Shown piece after piece: positions 59,032 to 64,000 of a stretch of DNA of 64,000 bases. Position 1 is the first letter of the stretch. Every line of letters starts with the position of its first letter. The DNA comes from Vitis vinifera (taxonomy: Eukaryota > Streptophyta > Magnoliopsida > Vitales > Vitaceae), in assembly GCF_030704535.1 (NCBI RefSeq), contig NC_081811.1:3178501-3242500 (forward strand), read 5' to 3'. The translations under genes and the position numbers were made by a program. The notes beneath the pieces are model-generated. The model saw nothing but the letters and a program-made list of their open reading frames with translations. It did no database searches and was not told where the DNA came from.

Positions 59032-61566
59032 CTTTGAAAATTTAATTCTTTCACAATGGACGAACTTTGGCTGCAACTCATCTTGTTTTATTTGTATTGA
59101 CTCCAACCACATGTCTTTACTGCCATCACCTTGCTTAAACTAGCCACTAGTTCACTGAGCTAAAATAAGGTCTGAAATAATTTCTTGGTCAATTTTCAAT
59201 TTAAAGATGACGAGTCCTGAAATTAGCCAAGTCAATCTTGTTCCCAAGTGAACATAGTGCATGTGTGATCCTGAGAAAACGTATTAGCCTAGAACTAGAG
59301 AATTTGAGCTCTAAACCATGTGGGTTGATCATGCCTGATGATGGTAAAAAATGGGGAACCCTCTCTTGTACACTTTGCCTAACTTACCTAAGAGGGCTTC
59401 AATAATTTCACTTTATCAAGGGTTGTGCAAATTAGAGAGCCAAATCTAATTTAAGCTATTTGATAATAGGTTGTAATTGAAGTCCCAGACCTTTCTGGTA
59501 TAACCTTTAATCATATCTATGGCATTTGAAGAGTCTTGACTTTAATAAATTGCCTTATAGGAAGTTGCTCTCTTTCTTTGGTGTTCTAGACCGTGAAGAG
59601 TCTTATCTGAGCCTAACCATGAGTTATATGCCTATTTTATAGCGGTTTGCTATTTGCCGGCAGGGGTCTGCTCAGGTCTTAGACTCATTTCCAAGAGAAA
59701 CAAGATCTCAATTCTATTGTAAAAAATAATATAAAGTTCTGGTCGCGTTTGGGAAGAGAGGAGTGCACAAAGAGGCTTACAAGTTTAAGACTTGAGTATG
59801 TTGCAAAGCATACACATGATAGTTTACTCTTCAATCATTATGAGATTTGGTTTGAGGTCAGGAGGTCAAAAGCTTAGAGTTATTTCAATTTAGTCTTTTT
59901 GGGTTTAGTTATTAGCGATTTTGAAGCAAGCAATGTAGCTATCAGCTGAAAGTGGGTACATTGTGTTGCTCTTTGTTAGAATGGTGACATTTTTTGGAAT
60001 GTTGGTTTTCAATGTCCTATTGATATTTGTACATGGAAGAAAGAAGGCTTACTCACTTGCAGATATTTTTAGATGAATCGTAAATCTGGCTGGAAACAAA
60101 GGCCCTGCTTTGTATTTTTGACATAAAAATGATTGTGTAACTATTATTTAGATATTTGAGATTGAGTACAAAAGAGGGGGCTTTGTGTTATTTGAGACTG
60201 ACACACCATGTAATGAGTAGTTTATATTTGGGATTTATTTAATTAGTTGTAGTACAAACATTTTATCTTGCCATTCCCTGCTGTTATTGATCATTGCACA
60301 GGAAACTCCTTTACATGCTTGCAATAAACGTGAATGATTGTGTTCAAATAATCATTTACTTAATGTTCTGTTTCTAGTGGAGGGCCTGCTTTCAATTAGT
60401 AAAACCATATGATTGATTTGCTTTTGACTGTGATTGTGTTTGCATGATGCTTCAAACCTTTCTGAACATCAACATGTTTGTTTGTTTCTTGTTTTCTTGT
60501 TTTTTTAATGGTAACTAGTCTTATAGAAATGGATTCAGATTTGAAGTTTGTATGATATTCAGGGGTTGCTGCTGTGGAAACCTCCATTTGGAGGCAAATT
60601 TAGGGTAAACATGGTGGTACCTAGGGTATAAACAAGATAAAGTTGAGTAGATTTTTTTGTCGTGAGAAAGGGATTTCAACAAGTACAAAAGTTGCTAGTC
60701 CTTGAGCCATTGGAGCAACGTTTTCTTCAAGCTAGAGAAATTTGTTAATCAATCCGTGAAATTAGGCTTGTCAAAAATAATTTTTTTCATATAATAATAA
60801 TAATAAGAATAATAATGATAAATAATAATAATACCATCAATATAACAATATATCTTTGTTTCCTAGTTATGAACCATATGACCTCAAAAGTCTATTGATG
60901 GTTTGAAAATCTGTTAATATTGACAGAATATTGAATATACACTCTAAATGGCACTAGACATGAATTTTCCTAACAAAGATGACCTTTTTGTGGATAAGCG
61001 GTCCACTTATTTTGAGCACAAACAGAAAAAAATCATACAATAGAAAGGATGAAATGACACATGGCAGCAAAACCTAAAGACTACATTTGTAAATGATGAT
61101 TTTTGGTACAAGAACAAGAGGAAGGTCAGAAAAAAAAATGGGGTTGAAGCTGTGGGAAAAGACAAGTAACCATGACACATGCAAATCTTCTTATATCTCG
61201 TTGATGTTTGATTATGACTCTAATATATAATAATATAATTTTCTTTCCATTTTTGTTTTGAAAATATTTGTCCTCTTATTTATTTTTAATTAAAAAAGTT
61301 TTTTTTTGAGAAATTAATAGGTAATCATATATTATTTTAATTTGAAAATTATCTTTTATTCAATGTTTTTTTTATTAATGTTTTTTGTAAATATTTTTTA
61401 AAATTTATTATAGTGATAAAAAAATTATTAATTTTAAACTAATATATTTTATCAAATAATTTATTATATCATGATTGATATTTATTTATTAATCCAATTC
61501 TTTTTGAAAATATTTTTTAAAATTTTATTTAAATCATAAAAAAAAAAGATTATTTTTAGTTTTTTT

Positions 61567-61569
<3 letters not shown>

Positions 61570-61622
<53 letters not shown>
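61570..61622. repeat. (AT)n microsatellite
   Basis: About 26 AT units within a very AT-rich tract. Confidence 0.97.
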
Positions 61623-61624
<2 letters not shown>

Positions 61625-61933
61625 TTTTAAGATAGATGTTTAAATATTTTGTTGTAATGAAATTTTTTTTTGTTTATCATATTATTTTCTTTTTATAATT
61701 AAAATTATATATATTTTTTGATAATTTATTAATATAAAAAGTGTTTTTATACTTTGAAGCATATTATCAAAAACACTATTAAAATCGTTTTTTGTAATTC
61801 TCATAAAAGTGTTTTTAATAAAAACACTGCAGAAATGGGCTCTTAATACCGAAGATGAAAGACAATAGTGAAGGTGTTTTATCGTCCCAACGGCTACAAT
61901 CACCACCATAAACCCTCAAACTTCGATCTCTGA

Positions 61934-63293
<1,360 letters not shown>

Positions 63294-63615
63294 CTGTTAT
63301 ATGTACCTGAGACTTTTAATATCTGAGATTGCTGGTGTATTTCATGTAACTCTATTTGTGTTTCATTTCAAAGGGCTGTATCTTTGATCTTTCTTGGAAA
63401 TGAAAGTTCTTGATTGAGAGGTTGTCAATTTGATTGAAATGTGTGGATTTTTTACTACACACTTTTTAACAGATTCATTAAAGACCAACTTCTATTTGAA
63501 CTTACAGATTAAAGTTCTGTAATACACTTCCTGTGCAAGTCTCTAAATCGTGTTTCTGGTTTAGTAAATTGACACCTAGGTAATTGATAGGAACTCCACT
63601 TTCACTCTAAACGAG
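63294..63615. other. 3' flank of the dephospho-CoA kinase gene
   Basis: Probable 3' UTR; nothing else seen. Confidence 0.4.
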
Positions 63616-63624
63616 CTATTTGAT

Positions 63625-64000
63625 GCTTCCTTCATGTTGTGAGTGGGAAGGGTATATGCTAGACACCTTGGTGGAGCACATCATCAGAAATTGAAGGATA
63701 AGATGACTGTTTCATTTTAATGCTCTTTATTAATTAATTTATTTTTTAAACATATTAAATGCTCTTGAATTTTTTATTGGGACAATGGCTTCCGCCAACA
63801 GTGAACTATTAAGGATCGCATCCCACGGATGCTATTTCATGTTTCTTCCATGTTGTAAGTGAGAAGGGTATATGCTAGACACCTTGGTGGAGCACATCAT
63901 CAGAAATTGAAGGATAAGATGACTGTTTCATTTTAATGCTCTTTATTCATTTATTTATTTTTTAAACATATTAAATGCTCTTGAATTTTTTATTGGGACA
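63625..64000. repeat. 216-bp tandem duplication reaching the window end
   Basis: CATGTTGT at 63633 and 63849 start two nearly identical stretches (GGGTATATGCTAGACACC, then ATTAAATGCTCTTGAATTTT). The second unit is cut by the end of the window at TTGGGACA, the same point as 63777-63784 in the first. More copies may follow. Confidence 0.92.

Noticed and set aside
58080-60700. A multi-exon gene upstream of the dephospho-CoA kinase
   Set aside because: Only a leader-like CT-rich stretch and one donor-like site are visible; no chain of coding exons could be read in any frame.

Overview
This is a piece of a dicot plant nuclear genome. Its AT-rich spacers, short introns with GT-AG borders, phi-class glutathione S-transferase cluster, PPR gene, plant tRNA and element families (MULEs, TRIMs, gypsy-type LTR element, plant pararetrovirus) fit grapevine (Vitis) best, but the species is an inference from familiarity and not from a search.

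Layout: 1-2816 holds a CT-rich unassigned stretch and a ~300 bp-period AT-rich tandem repeat. 2817-6609 is a four-exon ATG18a-like autophagy gene. 9314-21172 carries four intact phi GST genes in the same orientation; the first two are a recent tandem copy. From 22391 to 53268 lies a large inverted duplication. Each arm holds, in mirror order, a TRIM element, a broken GST fragment, AT-rich DNA and an intact GST gene (39872-40999 on +, 49328-50506 on -). The left arm has been blown up by two later insertions that the right arm lacks: a 5.7 kb Kaonashi-type MULE with an Ulp1-like protease gene (24318-30050), and a 9.4 kb long-TIR element with 9-bp target duplications (30170-39610) whose interior is a fossil caulimovirid ending in a 1.06 kb palindrome. 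The right arm preserves both empty target sites. Between the arms sit a single-exon PPR gene (44904-46337, -), a tRNA-Gly(CCC) gene (46491-46560, -) and a third TRIM with an extra LTR copy.

To the right, 53921-57887 is a small gypsy-type LTR element carrying antisense reading frames between its LTRs, apparently inserted in a MITE-like sequence. After 4 kb without a recognised gene, 62099-63293 encodes dephospho-CoA kinase in three exons, followed by a 216-bp tandem duplication running to the window end.

The six intact GSTs share one gene structure (exon 1 of 144-150 nt, exon 2 of exactly 49 nt, exon 3 of 446-458 nt), so the whole set arose by local duplication. The most informative parts are the inverted GST arms with their natural empty sites, the MULE whose transposase is gutted while its protease keeps its catalytic residues, and the pararetrovirus fossil enclosed by MULE-like long terminal inverted repeats.
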